64,000 bases of DNA from Geomonas azotofigens (GCF_018919395.1 NZ_JAHLME010000001.1:620001-684000); one strand, 5' to 3'. Shown: positions 1-8,451, numbered from the stretch's first letter. A program made the numbers and translations. Notes: generated by a model from the letters alone, not told the origin.

Positions 1-337
1 CGCGCACGCACAATGCCTCGCACTGGGTTTCCTGGGGGCAGACCCTGCCGCAGACGGCGGGGAGGGCGTTGTCGCCACGCAGGATCTTGGCGGCCTTGGG
101 GAGGTCGTCGCAGGCCAGGGCGTCGATGAATTCGGGGATGGACACTCCGACCGGGCAGCCGGAGACGCAGTTCCTGGTCTTGCACTGCAGACAGCGCTGC
201 GCCTCGGAAAGCGCCTGGTCGGCGGAGAGCCCCAGGTTCACCTCTTCGAAATTGGTGCTCCGCTCGTCAGCCGGCAGTTCCGGCATGTGCACCCTATCTA
301 TAGCCATCCTCTCTTTGGGGGACAGGTCGTTGCTCAC
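1..337 (-). CDS. NADPH-dependent glutamate synthase small-subunit-like / NfnB flavoprotein (partial, N-terminus only)
   Basis: Only the first 112 codons are in the window; the gene runs off the left edge. The N-terminus carries the Cys-rich [4Fe-4S] pattern of the GltD/NfnB family (QRCLQCKTRNCVSGCPVGV, then CGRVCPQETQCE). It starts at GTG 337, preceded by a strong AAGGAGG. The start overlaps the stop of the upstream FAD/NAD-binding gene (GTGA), so the two are translationally coupled. This pairing is the arrangement of NfnAB, the NADH-dependent reduced ferredoxin:NADP+ oxidoreductase, where the GltD-like large subunit carries the bifurcating FAD and the NADPH site. Databases often label it glutamate synthase (gltA). 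I prefer NfnB because of the partner, but the flavin and NADPH domains lie outside the window. Confidence 0.85.
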   Translation of the reverse strand, partial: MSNDLSPKERMAIDRVHMPELPADERSTNFEEVNLGLSADQALSEAQRCLQCKTRNCVSGCPVGVSIPEFIDALACDDLPKAAKILRGDNALPAVCGRVCPQETQCEALCVR

Positions 338-1182
338 TTTGCTACCTCCTTAGCCAATTTGCAGCCCTCGGCTGCGTGCCTTGCCGCCTCTTCCTTGCGA
401 TAGCTGGTCAGGCGGTCGGAGAGGCCGTCGAAGTCCACCAGGTGCGCGTCGAACTCGGGCCCGTCCACGCAGGCGAACTTGGTCTCGGTGCCCACCTGGA
501 CGCGGCAGCCGCCGCACATCCCTGTGCCGTCGATCATGATCGGGTTGAGGCTCACGATGGTCTCGATGCCCGGCTCGCGGGTCAGGTTGGCCACTGCTTT
601 CATCATCGGGACCGGGCCCACGGCGAAGACCGCCTGCGGTGCACGGACCGGGTCAGCGATCATCTCGGAAAGGGGACCGGTGACGAACCCCTTGTAGCCC
701 AGGCTGCCGTCTTCGGTAGTGATCAGCAGGTTCTTGGAAAGCACACCCAGTTCGTCCGCCAGGATCACGTAGCGCTCCGAGCGCCCGCCGATGATGGTGG
801 TGATCTCGTTGCCTGCCTCGGCCAGTGCCTTCACCAGCGGGAAAAGAACGGCAGTGCCGACGCCGCCTCCGACGCAAACGACCCGGCCCCAGTTGGTGAT
901 ATGGGTCTCTTTGCCCAGGGGGCCGGCCACGTCACGAATGAAGCCGCCGACCGGGGTCGAGACGATCTTACGGGTCGAGGCGCCGATGGCCTGTATGAAC
1001 AGGGTGATGGTCCCGGCGGCCGGGTCCGCATCGCCGATGGTCAGCGGGATCCGTTCTTCACCCTGAGCCAGCCTGACCATGACGAACTGTCCAGCCTTCC
1101 TGGCTTTGGCGATCCGGGGAGCGACCAGCACCATTTTGTGGAGGTTTTCCGCGAGAATCTCGTTGCTTACAACTTCGAACAT
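334..1182 (-). CDS. Sulfide/dihydroorotate dehydrogenase-like FAD/NAD-binding protein, NfnA-like subunit
   Basis: This 282-aa protein has the ferredoxin-NADP reductase/PyrK layout. A flavin-binding barrel occupies about residues 1-100 (GQFVMVRL, RIPLTIGDAD), then a Rossmann NAD site (VVCVGGGVGTAVLFPL, about 101-116), then a [2Fe-2S] cluster near residues 225-245 (GTGMCGGCRVQVG plus a later Cys in KFACVDGPEFD). In NfnAB this small subunit binds NADH and passes electrons through its [2Fe-2S] cluster to the bifurcating FAD of NfnB. Its stop overlaps the start of the downstream GltD/NfnB-like gene. Cytoplasmic. PyrK-type or sulfide dehydrogenase roles are alternatives; the neighbour makes Nfn the best call. 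Confidence 0.85.
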   Translation of the reverse strand: MFEVVSNEILAENLHKMVLVAPRIAKARKAGQFVMVRLAQGEERIPLTIGDADPAAGTITLFIQAIGASTRKIVSTPVGGFIRDVAGPLGKETHITNWGRVVCVGGGVGTAVLFPLVKALAEAGNEITTIIGGRSERYVILADELGVLSKNLLITTEDGSLGYKGFVTGPLSEMIADPVRAPQAVFAVGPVPMMKAVANLTREPGIETIVSLNPIMIDGTGMCGGCRVQVGTETKFACVDGPEFDAHLVDFDGLSDRLTSYRKEEAARHAAEGCKLAKEVAK

Positions 1183-1339
1183 TGAGTCACCTTCTTGGAG
1201 GAGAGTATGTGCTGCAGCTGTTTTAGCGTAGTGAATACGATATCAGCTGTGAGGGAAAAAGCGCAAGGAAGTATACGGAAAGTCAGGGGTAATGAACGAA
1301 TGACAATGGACCGTTGGTAAGCGTCGACTGCCCGAAGGA

Positions 1340-1382
1340 GGGCACCCGCCCCCGGAGGGGGAGGGCTGGGGAGGGGGAAGAG
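1340..1382. repeat. CCTCCCC/GGGGAGG intergenic repeat (downstream of the DMT permease)
   Basis: A G/C-rich imperfect palindrome (cccgcccccggaggggg, then agggctggggagggggaag) lies between the DMT permease stop and the nfnA start. The same family recurs at about 2424-2452, 4560-4650, 5680-5768 and 40541-40620. It may form a hairpin in the transcript. The rest of the 1183-1384 spacer shows nothing recognisable. Confidence 0.6.
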
Positions 1383-1384
1383 GC

Positions 1385-2260
1385 TTATCCCTTCACCTTG
1401 TACGTCGCGCAGATGATGCCGGCGAAGATGAGCACGATGCCGGCCACGTGGAAGGATTGCAGTCGCTCACCGAGGAAGGCGACGGCCATGATGGTGCTGA
1501 ATGCTGGCATCAGGTGCACGAACTGCCCGCCGACATGGGGACCGACCTGGCGCAGGCCGTGGTTCCACGCGGTGAAGGCGACCACGGAGGCGAGGATGCC
1601 GACATACAGGACGCTGAGGATGGTAGGGAGGTTCCAGGTCATCAGGTGCCCCTGGGAGATCTCGTACCCGTAGAACGGGATCAGCAGGACCAGGCCGCAC
1701 ACGGTCATGGAGAACAGGAACACGAACGGGTTCAGCCCCTGCGGGTAGCGCTTGATAGCGACGGAATAGAGGCCCCAGGCGATGGCGGCCAGCAGTACCA
1801 GCAGGTCGCCGCGGTTGAAGGTCAGGGTGAGGATGCGGGACGGGTCGCCACGCAGGATGATGGCGGCGACGCCGACCAGGGACAACGCGATGCCGGCGTG
1901 CTGGCGCAGCATGACGCGCTGCCCGTAGAAAATGCGCGCGAACATGATGATGAAGATGGGGATGGCGGAATTGACCAGCGCCGCGTTGATGGCGGTGGTC
2001 CAGTGCATGGCCGTGTAGATCAGGAAGTTGAAGAGAGTGACGCCGAACAGGCCGGAGATGCCGATCAGCGGCAGGTTGGCCCGGACGATGGGCCACTGCT
2101 CGCGCAGGCGCGGCAGCACTACCGGCAGCAGCACGATCAAGGCCACCACCCAGCGCCAGAAGACGAAGCCGGCGGGCGGGATCACGTTGTTCATGGCCCT
2201 GCTGATCACGAAGTTCCCGGACCAGATCAGGGCGCTTAGGGTAAGGAGGAGGTACGGCAT
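1385..2260 (-). CDS. DMT-superfamily EamA transporter
   Basis: A 291-aa, very hydrophobic protein with ten predicted membrane helices in two EamA repeats (first about residues 1-130, second about 140-285). Family-type stretches include LIWSGNFVISRAMNN near the N-terminus and ILASVVAFTAWNHGLRQVG in the second half. EamA proteins export or import small metabolites such as amino acids; the substrate cannot be read from sequence. A GTG at 2293 would add 11 residues, but the ATG at 2260 starts directly with the first helix and has a GCAGGT-like site upstream. It sits on the same strand between the hdr-flx cluster and the nfn pair, separated from both by repeat-filled spacers, so it may be transcribed alone. 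Confidence 0.85.
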   Translation of the reverse strand: MPYLLLTLSALIWSGNFVISRAMNNVIPPAGFVFWRWVVALIVLLPVVLPRLREQWPIVRANLPLIGISGLFGVTLFNFLIYTAMHWTTAINAALVNSAIPIFIIMFARIFYGQRVMLRQHAGIALSLVGVAAIILRGDPSRILTLTFNRGDLLVLLAAIAWGLYSVAIKRYPQGLNPFVFLFSMTVCGLVLLIPFYGYEISQGHLMTWNLPTILSVLYVGILASVVAFTAWNHGLRQVGPHVGGQFVHLMPAFSTIMAVAFLGERLQSFHVAGIVLIFAGIICATYKVKG

Positions 2261-2295
2261 CGCAATACCTGCTATGGCGAAGATTTCGTCCACAT

Positions 2296-2452
2296 CCCCT
2301 TCGCCCTCAGGGAGAGGGCTGGGGTGAGGGCGGCGCCAAAGCGGAAAGACTCTCTCATTTTGCGCACTTGGTCAAGCAAATTGAACAGGGATAAAAGGGA
2401 TAAAGACGGATGGAAAACAAACCCTCCCCCCGGAGGGGGAGGGCAAGGGGGA
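2296..2452. repeat. Composite of three intergenic repeat families
   Basis: Three elements stand in a row between flxA and the DMT permease: a CCCTC-rich hairpin (about 2297-2335), one arm of the AACAGGGATAAAAGGGATAA family (2384-2408), and a CCTCCCCCCGGAGGGGG palindrome (about 2424-2440). Each family recurs elsewhere in the window. Confidence 0.65.
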
Positions 2453-2509
2453 AGCTTTACAGCAAAGGGGACAGGCACCTGCGGAGCCAGTCCCCTTCAC
2501 GTAAAGAGC

Positions 2510-3352
2510 TTAGAACTCCTGCGACATCGCCTTCACCTGGCGCGCGGTGAAGACCGGGCCGTCCTTGCAGACATAGACATTGCCGACGTTGCAGCGGCCG
2601 CACTTGCCGACGCCGCACTTCATACGGTTTTCCAGGGTGGTGTAGATGTTGTCGTCGGTGAAACCGAGGCGCTCCAGGACCGGGAGGGTGAACTTGATCA
2701 TGATCGGCGGGCCGCAGACCAGCGCGATGGTGTTCTCGGCGCTCGGCGCCGCCTCTTCCAGCACGGTGGGGACGAAACCTACCTTGCCGTCGAAGTCCGG
2801 ACCGGCGCCGCCGGGATCCACGCACTTCACCAGGCGCACGTCGTCGCGTTCCTGCCATTCCTTCAACTCGTGCTTGTAGACCAGGTCCGCTTCGGAGCGG
2901 GCACCGTAGACGATGGTGATGTCCTTGAACTTGTCGCGCAGGTCCAGGCAGTTCCAGATCACGGTCCTAAGCGGCGGCAGGGCGATGCCGCCCGCGATGA
3001 AGACCAGGCTCTTGCCGAAAAACTCCTCGATGGGGAAAGAGTTGCCGTAGGGGCCGCGCACGCCGACGGTGTCGCCGACTTCGAGCCTTCTCAGCGACTC
3101 CGTCACTCGCCCGACGCTCCTGAAGCAGCACTCGATGTACCCCTTGCGGGTTGGCGCCGAGGCGATGCAGAAGGTCGACTCGCCGAAGCCGAAGGAAGAG
3201 TACTCGGCGAACTGGCCGGCGCGGAAGCTGAAGTTCTCCCGGACCTGCTCGTCCTGGAAGACCAGGCGCAGCGTCCTGACGTCAGGCGTCTCGTCGACGA
3301 TGGCTTCGATGGTAGCGAGGTTGGGGAGGTAGATGTTATCGGATTTGCACAT
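2510..3352 (-). CDS. flxA: FAD/NAD(P)-binding oxidoreductase subunit FlxA (sulfhydrogenase gamma-like)
   Basis: A 280-aa ferredoxin-NADP reductase-type protein. A flavin-binding barrel covers about residues 1-105 (FRAGQFAEYSSFGFGE, with TFCIASAP), the NAD site follows (KSLVFIAGGIALPPLR, about 113-128), and a C-terminal [2Fe-2S] motif lies near 240-262 (MKCGVGKCGRCNVG, then VYVCKDG). In Flx(Flox)-Hdr complexes FlxA is the NADH entry point that feeds HdrABC through FlxD. It is the last gene of the hdrCBA-flxDCBA series. The spacer to flxB holds an inverted repeat. The ribosome site before ATG 3352 is weak. Homologues are also annotated as hydrogenase or sulfur reductase gamma subunit. Confidence 0.85.
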   Translation of the reverse strand: MCKSDNIYLPNLATIEAIVDETPDVRTLRLVFQDEQVRENFSFRAGQFAEYSSFGFGESTFCIASAPTRKGYIECCFRSVGRVTESLRRLEVGDTVGVRGPYGNSFPIEEFFGKSLVFIAGGIALPPLRTVIWNCLDLRDKFKDITIVYGARSEADLVYKHELKEWQERDDVRLVKCVDPGGAGPDFDGKVGFVPTVLEEAAPSAENTIALVCGPPIMIKFTLPVLERLGFTDDNIYTTLENRMKCGVGKCGRCNVGNVYVCKDGPVFTARQVKAMSQEF

Positions 3353-3377
3353 AGGTCGTTTCTCTCGATAAGGCGTT

Positions 3378-3456
3378 TAACAGGGATAAAAGGGATGCAA
3401 GGGATAAAACCAATAGGCCTTTGTTGTTATCCCTTTTATCCCCTTTATCCCTGTTC
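3378..3456. repeat. AACAGGGATAAAAGGGAT inverted intergenic repeat
   Basis: The left arm at 3379-3398 (AACAGGGATAAAAGGGAT) and the right arm at about 3427-3455 (TTATCCCTTTTATCCCC, then TTTATCCCTGTT) face each other and could form a long imperfect hairpin in the flxB-flxA message. A second two-armed copy is at 20700-20821 and a single arm is at 2384-2408. Confidence 0.75.
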
Positions 3457-3459
3457 GTT

Positions 3460-4470
3460 TTAGTCTTGCTTGGTGTTGATGGTCTCAAGGATTTCCGCGA
3501 TGTCGATGCCGACCGGGCAGGCGCGGATGCAGCGGCCGCAGCCGGTGCAAAGGGTCTTGCCGAACTTGTCGTCGTAGTACTTGAACTTGTGCATGATCCG
3601 GTTCCGGTAGCGCTTGTTCTGCACGTCGCGCGGGTTGTGGCCGGAAGCGTGGTTGGTGAACTTGGCGAAGCCGCAGGCGTCCCAGTGCTTGCGCCTGACG
3701 CCGTCGTCCGTGCTCCCCTCGTCGTTGATGTCGAAGCAGTGGCAGGCCGGGCAGATGAAGGCGCAGGCGCCGCAGCCGACACAGATGTCCGCGATCTTCT
3801 CCCAGAGCGGGTCCTCGAAGTGCTCTTCCAGCCACTTCTTGATCTTTACCAGGTCGAGTTTGGCGACAGCCTGGTCGACAAACGGTTTCGGCTCGGCGCC
3901 TGCCCCTTCCGAGAAGAGGTTCTGGTGCGCAGCCACCAGGGCCTGACCCTTTTCCGTCACCGCATTACAGGCGTAGGAGCCGTCCTTGAGCGGGGTCAGG
4001 AACAGGTCGCTCCCCGCCTCGGCATCCGGAGCCAGGCCGACTGCGCGACAGAAACAGGCGTCGTCACCCTTGGTGCAGGCGATCCCGACGATGGTGCTCT
4101 TGCGGCGGCGCTCCAGGTAGAACTCGTCCTTGTAGTCCCAGGACATTACCGCGTCCAGGATGGCGGGGGAGCCGGCGTCGCAGGGAGGGGCGCCGATCAG
4201 CACCGCCTCCGGGAACTTCGAGCGGTCCACGTCGTTCACCTTCATGGCACCGTTTTCCCGCTTGTAGGAGAGGATGTCCTCGCAGATCGGGAAGAACAGC
4301 TCCTTGGAGGAGCGGCGCGGCAGCGCGTCGAGGGTGAGGTCCGAGCCTGCCGTCAGCGGTTCATAAAGCACCACCGATCCCGACAGTTTCGGTCCCACCA
4401 CGAGTTTGGCTTCCTTGACCAGGAGGTCGATCAGATTGCGAAGGTTCTGTTCCGTAATGATCTGCGGCAT
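3460..4470 (-). CDS. flxB: 4Fe-4S dicluster protein FlxB (sulfhydrogenase beta / AsrA-like)
   Basis: A 336-aa iron-sulfur protein. The N-terminal two thirds resemble the AsrA / sulfhydrogenase beta subunit family (Cys-containing stretches GAPPCDAGSP, IACTKGDDACFC). Two ferredoxin-like cluster motifs follow, CVGCGACAFICPACHC near residue 230 and CTGCGRCIRACPVGID near residue 312. In the Flx complex it should relay electrons between FlxA and the rest of the assembly. It lies between flxC and flxA on the minus strand, with repeat elements in both flanking spacers. Family assignment is firm as an Fe-S electron carrier; the exact letter (B or C) follows the published flxABCD order and is inference. 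Confidence 0.82.
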   Translation of the reverse strand: MPQIITEQNLRNLIDLLVKEAKLVVGPKLSGSVVLYEPLTAGSDLTLDALPRRSSKELFFPICEDILSYKRENGAMKVNDVDRSKFPEAVLIGAPPCDAGSPAILDAVMSWDYKDEFYLERRRKSTIVGIACTKGDDACFCRAVGLAPDAEAGSDLFLTPLKDGSYACNAVTEKGQALVAAHQNLFSEGAGAEPKPFVDQAVAKLDLVKIKKWLEEHFEDPLWEKIADICVGCGACAFICPACHCFDINDEGSTDDGVRRKHWDACGFAKFTNHASGHNPRDVQNKRYRNRIMHKFKYYDDKFGKTLCTGCGRCIRACPVGIDIAEILETINTKQD

Positions 4471-4489
4471 AAAGGTCTCTTTTGTTGGC

Positions 4490-4660
4490 CTTTTCCCCTC
4501 GCCCTCCGGGAGAGGGGCAGGGGTGAGGGCGCTGCTGACTGTTGTAATGCTGCTCTGTTTCTAGCTCCTCCCCCCGGAGGGGGGAGGTTGGGAGGGGGGA
4601 AGCGCTGCGTAACCTAAAGCCCCCTCCCTGTCCCTCCCCCTCCGGGAGAGGGGACGTTAG
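4490..4660. repeat. GC-rich palindromic intergenic repeats between flxC and flxB
   Basis: The spacer holds a CCCTCGCCCTCCGGGAGAGG-type hairpin (about 4495-4530), a CTCCCCCCGGAGGGGGGAGG palindrome (about 4564-4590), and a further CCCTCCCCCTCCGGGAGAGG arm (about 4630-4652). These are two of the window's dispersed families. Nothing else is visible in this spacer. Confidence 0.65.
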
Positions 4661-4670
4661 GCAACGGTTC

Positions 4671-5615
4671 CTATTTTATAAACGACTGGTCGTCATCTTC
4701 CTTGTACTGGTTCAACGGTCCCTTATCCACCGGCGTGAGCCCGGCCTCGAAATCGTAGAGTTCCTTCAGTTCCTGGGCCATGCGCCGGTTCAACAGGTTG
4801 AGCGGGATGTCCATGGGGCAGACGCGCTCGCACTCGGCGCAGCCGCCACAGCGGCCGGCAAGGTGCATGGCGCGCACCAGGTGCCAGGCCATGTTCCCCG
4901 CGGGGCGGGGCGAACTTTCCACCGCCTGCGGACGGTTCTTGTCGCACAGGCACTGTTCGCAGTAGCAGAAGGGGCAGACCTGGCGGCAGGCCATGCAGCG
5001 GATGCAGCGCGAGAAGTGCTCCTTCCAGAACGCCCAACGCTCCGCCTGCGGCATCGCCTCGATGCGCGCCATCTCCTGTGCTTCCTCCGGGGTCAGATCG
5101 GCAAGTTCGGCGTGCGTCCCGGCGGCCACGTCGGCGCCTTCCGGCATGTGCACGGTACACTCCCGGCACTTGCGGGCGATGTTGGCCTCCGTCAGCGTGC
5201 CGGTCCGCTCCACGCCGAAGCCGTACACGCCGGGGCAGACTACGCCGATGATGAAGAGGTCCTCGCGCTGGAGCTGCGATTCCGTCATCAGTCCGGCCAG
5301 CGCGCGCATATCGCACCCCTTGGCGACGATGCCGACCTTGCCCTGCTTCAGCACCCCTTTCTTGGCCTTGGTGAGGTAGACCGAGAGGTTGTTGACGCAG
5401 GCGGGCGAGAAGATGAGCTTTTCCGCTTCTTCCACCGTGGTGACCAGTGCGGGGCTCGCGGTCCCTTTGCGGCGGCCGGGGAGGTAGCCCACCACGCCGA
5501 CCACCGTCTCATCCTTGAGGATCTTTACCGCTTCCTTGCGGATCGCCTCGGTGATTGCCTGGTAGTAATCCGGTTCAATGCAGGTCACCTGGTTCTTGTT
5601 TGCTTTAGCGTTCAT
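4671..5615 (-). CDS. flxC: 4Fe-4S protein FlxC (F420-hydrogenase beta-like)
   Basis: A 314-aa Fe-S protein. The N-terminal part resembles the coenzyme F420 hydrogenase/dehydrogenase beta family (VGYLPGRRKG, VGIVAKGCDMRAL near residue 100, IIGVVCPGVYG). Two cluster-binding segments lie in the C-terminal half: CIRCMACRQVCPFCYCEQC (about 206-224) and CGGCAECERVCPMDIPL (about 258-274). It is expected to act as an electron-transfer subunit of the Flx-Hdr assembly in the cytoplasm. No strong ribosome site precedes ATG 5615. Spacers on both sides carry dispersed repeats, yet gene order and strand argue for co-transcription with hdrCBA and flxD. Confidence 0.8.
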   Translation of the reverse strand: MNAKANKNQVTCIEPDYYQAITEAIRKEAVKILKDETVVGVVGYLPGRRKGTASPALVTTVEEAEKLIFSPACVNNLSVYLTKAKKGVLKQGKVGIVAKGCDMRALAGLMTESQLQREDLFIIGVVCPGVYGFGVERTGTLTEANIARKCRECTVHMPEGADVAAGTHAELADLTPEEAQEMARIEAMPQAERWAFWKEHFSRCIRCMACRQVCPFCYCEQCLCDKNRPQAVESSPRPAGNMAWHLVRAMHLAGRCGGCAECERVCPMDIPLNLLNRRMAQELKELYDFEAGLTPVDKGPLNQYKEDDDQSFIK

Positions 5616-5677
5616 GTCTGATCCGTTGGCGCCGCGGCAGATGCCGGACGCAAGTTGTGTCGGTTGGGAGCGGAATC

Positions 5678-5768
5678 CTCCCCCTCCCTAACCTCCCCCT
5701 CCGGGGGAGGGGACTATGGCGCTTCTTCTTGCTCCTCCCCCCGGAGGGGGGAGGTTGGGAGGGGGCTA
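5678..5768. repeat. CTCCCC/GGGGAG palindromic intergenic repeats between flxD and flxC
   Basis: Two facing copies of the CCTCCCCCTCCGGGGGAGG-type palindrome lie at about 5681-5713 and 5735-5766, separated by about 20 bases. Same family as 2424-2452, 4564-4590 and 40541-40620. Confidence 0.65.
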
Positions 5769-5779
5769 CCCCCAGCCAA

Positions 5780-6283
5780 TCATCCGATGCTGTCGTACGC
5801 TTCTTTGAGTTCCGGCGTATTGATGGCACCCGACCACTGCTCCTCGTGCTCGAGCTCCTTGAACTCGGGCATCGGCCCCATGGTGCGCACCCGTTCGGTC
5901 AGCTCGGTCACCACGTCGACCCACTTGCCCCCTTCGGCTGCCGAAACCCAGGAGAACTGGAGCCGGTTCAGGTCGACGCCCACGAAGTCCAAGAGGGCGC
6001 GGAACGCGGCGAAACGGCGCCGGGCGTGGAAGTTGCCGGCCATGTAGTGGCAGTCGCCGGGATGGCAGCCGGAAACGAGAACCCCGTCCGCCCCTTTCTG
6101 GAAGGCGCGCAGGATGAAGACCGGATCGATCCTCCCGGTGCAGGGGAACTTGAGCACCCGGACGTTGGGCGGGTACTGCATCCTGCTGGTCCCCGCGAGG
6201 TCCGCCCCCGCGTAGGTGCACCAGGTGCAGACGAAGGCGACTATCTTCGGTTCGAAGTCGTGTTGTTTTGTTGCAGCGTGCAT
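5780..6283 (-). CDS. flxD: Hydrogenase iron-sulfur subunit MvhD/FlxD
   Basis: A 167-aa MvhD-family protein. It has the conserved Cys pattern for one [2Fe-2S] cluster: CTWCTYAGADLAG near residue 20, KFPCTGRIDP near residue 46, and SGCHPGDCHY near residue 70. In methanogens MvhD links hydrogenase to HdrA; in bacteria without that hydrogenase FlxD joins the NADH-oxidising FlxABC module to HdrA. Its place directly downstream of hdrA fits the second role. A GAGGT site lies five bases before ATG 6283. I see no hydrogenase catalytic subunit in the window, which supports an NADH-linked rather than H2-linked complex. Confidence 0.9.
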   Translation of the reverse strand: MHAATKQHDFEPKIVAFVCTWCTYAGADLAGTSRMQYPPNVRVLKFPCTGRIDPVFILRAFQKGADGVLVSGCHPGDCHYMAGNFHARRRFAAFRALLDFVGVDLNRLQFSWVSAAEGGKWVDVVTELTERVRTMGPMPEFKELEHEEQWSGAINTPELKEAYDSIG

Positions 6284-6298
6284 GAAAACCTCAGAAGC

Positions 6299-6407
6299 CG
6301 TTCTACGTTCTATGTTCTACGTTCTGTGTTGAAAGCAGAAGCAAGAGCGAACCCGGGCTTTAGTTTAAGGTGTTAACGTAGAACTTAGAACGTAGAACCT
6401 AGAACAG
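6299..6407. repeat. GTTCTACGTTCTA inverted intergenic repeat
   Basis: The left arm (GTTCTACGTTCTATGTTCTA, 6300-6326) and the right arm (ACGTAGAACTTAGAACGTAG, 6375-6406) are built from short GTTCTA/TAGAAC units facing each other, in the hdrA-flxD spacer. I found this family only here in the window. Confidence 0.65.
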
Positions 6408-6418
6408 GTTTTAGCCGT

Positions 6419-8416
6419 TTAGAGCGCCTCTATCATCGCCATGATCTGCTCGTCGGTGTAGCCGTCGAGTTCGATGGACTTGGACGGGCAGGTGGCCTGG
6501 CAGGTGCCGCAGCCGCCGCAGACGCCGGGGTTCACGTAGGCGACCTTCTTTATCAGGTTCCCCTGGCGATCGCGGATTTCCTTCTCCTCGATGGCCCCGT
6601 AGGCGCAGACCTTCTTGCAGGCGAAACAGCCGACGCAGTACTTCTCGTTCACCTTGGCGACCACCGGGTCGCGCTCGAGCTTGTCCTTGGCGAAGAGCGT
6701 CATCACCTTGGCCGCCGCGGCGGAGGCCTGGCTCACGGTATCCGGGATGTCCTTCGGACCCTGGCAGGCGCCGGCGAGATAGATCCCGGCGGTGGCGCAT
6801 TCGACCGGCTTCAGCTTGGCGTGGGCCTCGGAGTAGAAGTTGTACTTGTCGTAGGAGATGCCGAGCTTCTGCGCCAGCAGGTCGGCGCCGTCCTGCGGCT
6901 GCACCGCGGTGGCCAGCACCACGAGATCGGCCTCGATCTCGACCTGGACGCCGACCTGGATGTCGCTCCCCATCACCACGATCTTGTCGCCGCGCTGGTA
7001 CATGCGGGACACCATCCCCCTGATGTAGACCGCTTCCTCTTCCTCGACGGCGCGGCGCCAGAACTCGTCGTACCCCTTGCCCGGCGTCCTCGCGTCCATG
7101 AAAAAGACGTAGGCCTGCCCGTCGTGCACCTTGTGGTGGTAGAGCATGGTGTGCTTTGCCGTGTACATGCAGCAGACCTTGGAGCAGTAGGAGATCCCTT
7201 TCTCCCTGGCGCGCGAGCCGACGCACTGGATGAAGACCACCTGCTTGGGTTCCTTGCCGTCCGAGGGGCGCAGGATCTTGCCGCCGGTCGGGCCCGAGGC
7301 GGAGGCGAGGCGCTCGAAGGTCATGCCGTCGATGATGTCGGGAATGGTGCCGTAGCCGAACTCGCCGTACCCCTGGATCGGGCTCCCTTCGGGCTTTCTG
7401 TCGATGGTGTAGAGCTTGAAGCCGGTGGCCACCACGATGGCACCTACGTCCTCGACGGTGAATGTGTCTTTCTGCTCGTAGTCCACCGCGCCCGGCCCGC
7501 AGACCTTGGCGCAGACGCCGCACTTGCCGCTTTGGAACATGGTGCAGTTCTCGCGGTCGATCACCGGCGTGTTGGGGACCGCCTGCGGGAAGGGGACGTA
7601 GATGGCCGGGCGCATGCCGTGCCCCTGGTCGAATTCGTTGGGGATCTTCTTCTTGGGGCACTTGGTCATGCAGATGCCGCAGCCGGTGCACTTGGACTCG
7701 TCCACCGAGCGCGCCTTGTGCTTCACGGTTACCTGGAAGTTGCCGATGTAGCCGTCCACCTTCTCGATCTCGGAGTAGGTGAACAGGGTGATGTTCGGGT
7801 GGTTGGCCACGTCGACCATCTTGGGGGTCATGATGCACTGGGAGCAGTCGAGGGTCGGGAAGGTCTCGGAGAGCTGGGCCATGTGCCCGCCGATGGACGG
7901 CTCACGCTCGACCAGAACCACCCTGTGCCCGGCGTCGGCGATGTCGAGGGCCGCCTGGATGCCGGCGATGCCGCCGCCTATCACAAGGGCGCGCTTGGTG
8001 ACGGGAACGGTGATCGGGGCGAGCGACTTCCCTTTCCTGACCCGCTCCACCATCAGCTTCACGATGTCCTTGGCCTTGGCGGTCGCCATGTCCCGGTCCT
8101 CGTGGACCCAGGAACAGTGCTCGCGGATGTTGGCCATCTCGCACAGGTACGGGTTGAGCCCCGCCGCCTCGGCGGCCTTGCGGAAGGTCTTCTCGTGCAT
8201 GCGCGGGCTGCACGCCGCCACCAGCACGCCGTCCAGCTTGTGCTCGGCAACTGCCTTCTTCAAAAGGGTCTGCCCGGGGTCCGAGCACATGTACTTGTAA
8301 TCACAGGAGAAGGCTACGCCCGGGATCTCCCCCGCGGCCTTCGCCACCTGCTCCACATCCACCGTGCGGGAGATGTTCTCACCGCAGTGGCACACAAAAA
8401 CGCCGATTCTGGACAT
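6419..8416 (-). CDS. hdrA: Heterodisulfide reductase subunit A-like FAD/Fe-S protein
   Basis: A 665-aa HdrA, the usual length. The N-terminus has the conserved GVFVCHCGENIS segment. A FAD-binding Rossmann motif (ALVIGGGIAGIQAALDIADA) lies near 143-162, with GGHMAQLSETFPTLDCSQC after it. Four [4Fe-4S] motifs follow: CTGCGICMTKCP (about 243), CGVCAKVCGPG (about 297), CVGCFACKKVCAYG (about 596) and CGGCGTCQATCP (about 634). HdrA carries the bifurcating flavin of Hdr-type complexes. All positions are Cys; I see no in-frame UGA suggesting selenocysteine despite the nearby selB. A GAGGAG site lies before ATG 8416. hdrB is 35 bases upstream. In this cluster it should couple NADH oxidation via FlxABCD to ferredoxin and to HdrBC. 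Confidence 0.93.
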   Translation of the reverse strand: MSRIGVFVCHCGENISRTVDVEQVAKAAGEIPGVAFSCDYKYMCSDPGQTLLKKAVAEHKLDGVLVAACSPRMHEKTFRKAAEAAGLNPYLCEMANIREHCSWVHEDRDMATAKAKDIVKLMVERVRKGKSLAPITVPVTKRALVIGGGIAGIQAALDIADAGHRVVLVEREPSIGGHMAQLSETFPTLDCSQCIMTPKMVDVANHPNITLFTYSEIEKVDGYIGNFQVTVKHKARSVDESKCTGCGICMTKCPKKKIPNEFDQGHGMRPAIYVPFPQAVPNTPVIDRENCTMFQSGKCGVCAKVCGPGAVDYEQKDTFTVEDVGAIVVATGFKLYTIDRKPEGSPIQGYGEFGYGTIPDIIDGMTFERLASASGPTGGKILRPSDGKEPKQVVFIQCVGSRAREKGISYCSKVCCMYTAKHTMLYHHKVHDGQAYVFFMDARTPGKGYDEFWRRAVEEEEAVYIRGMVSRMYQRGDKIVVMGSDIQVGVQVEIEADLVVLATAVQPQDGADLLAQKLGISYDKYNFYSEAHAKLKPVECATAGIYLAGACQGPKDIPDTVSQASAAAAKVMTLFAKDKLERDPVVAKVNEKYCVGCFACKKVCAYGAIEEKEIRDRQGNLIKKVAYVNPGVCGGCGTCQATCPSKSIELDGYTDEQIMAMIEAL

Positions 8417-8451
8417 AAGCTCCTCAATCCATGCGCTGCCGCCCGGGTGGG

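Noticed and set aside
6419..8416. Selenocysteine in HdrA, suggested by nearby selB
   Set aside because: All cluster motifs use Cys codons and no in-frame UGA is present.
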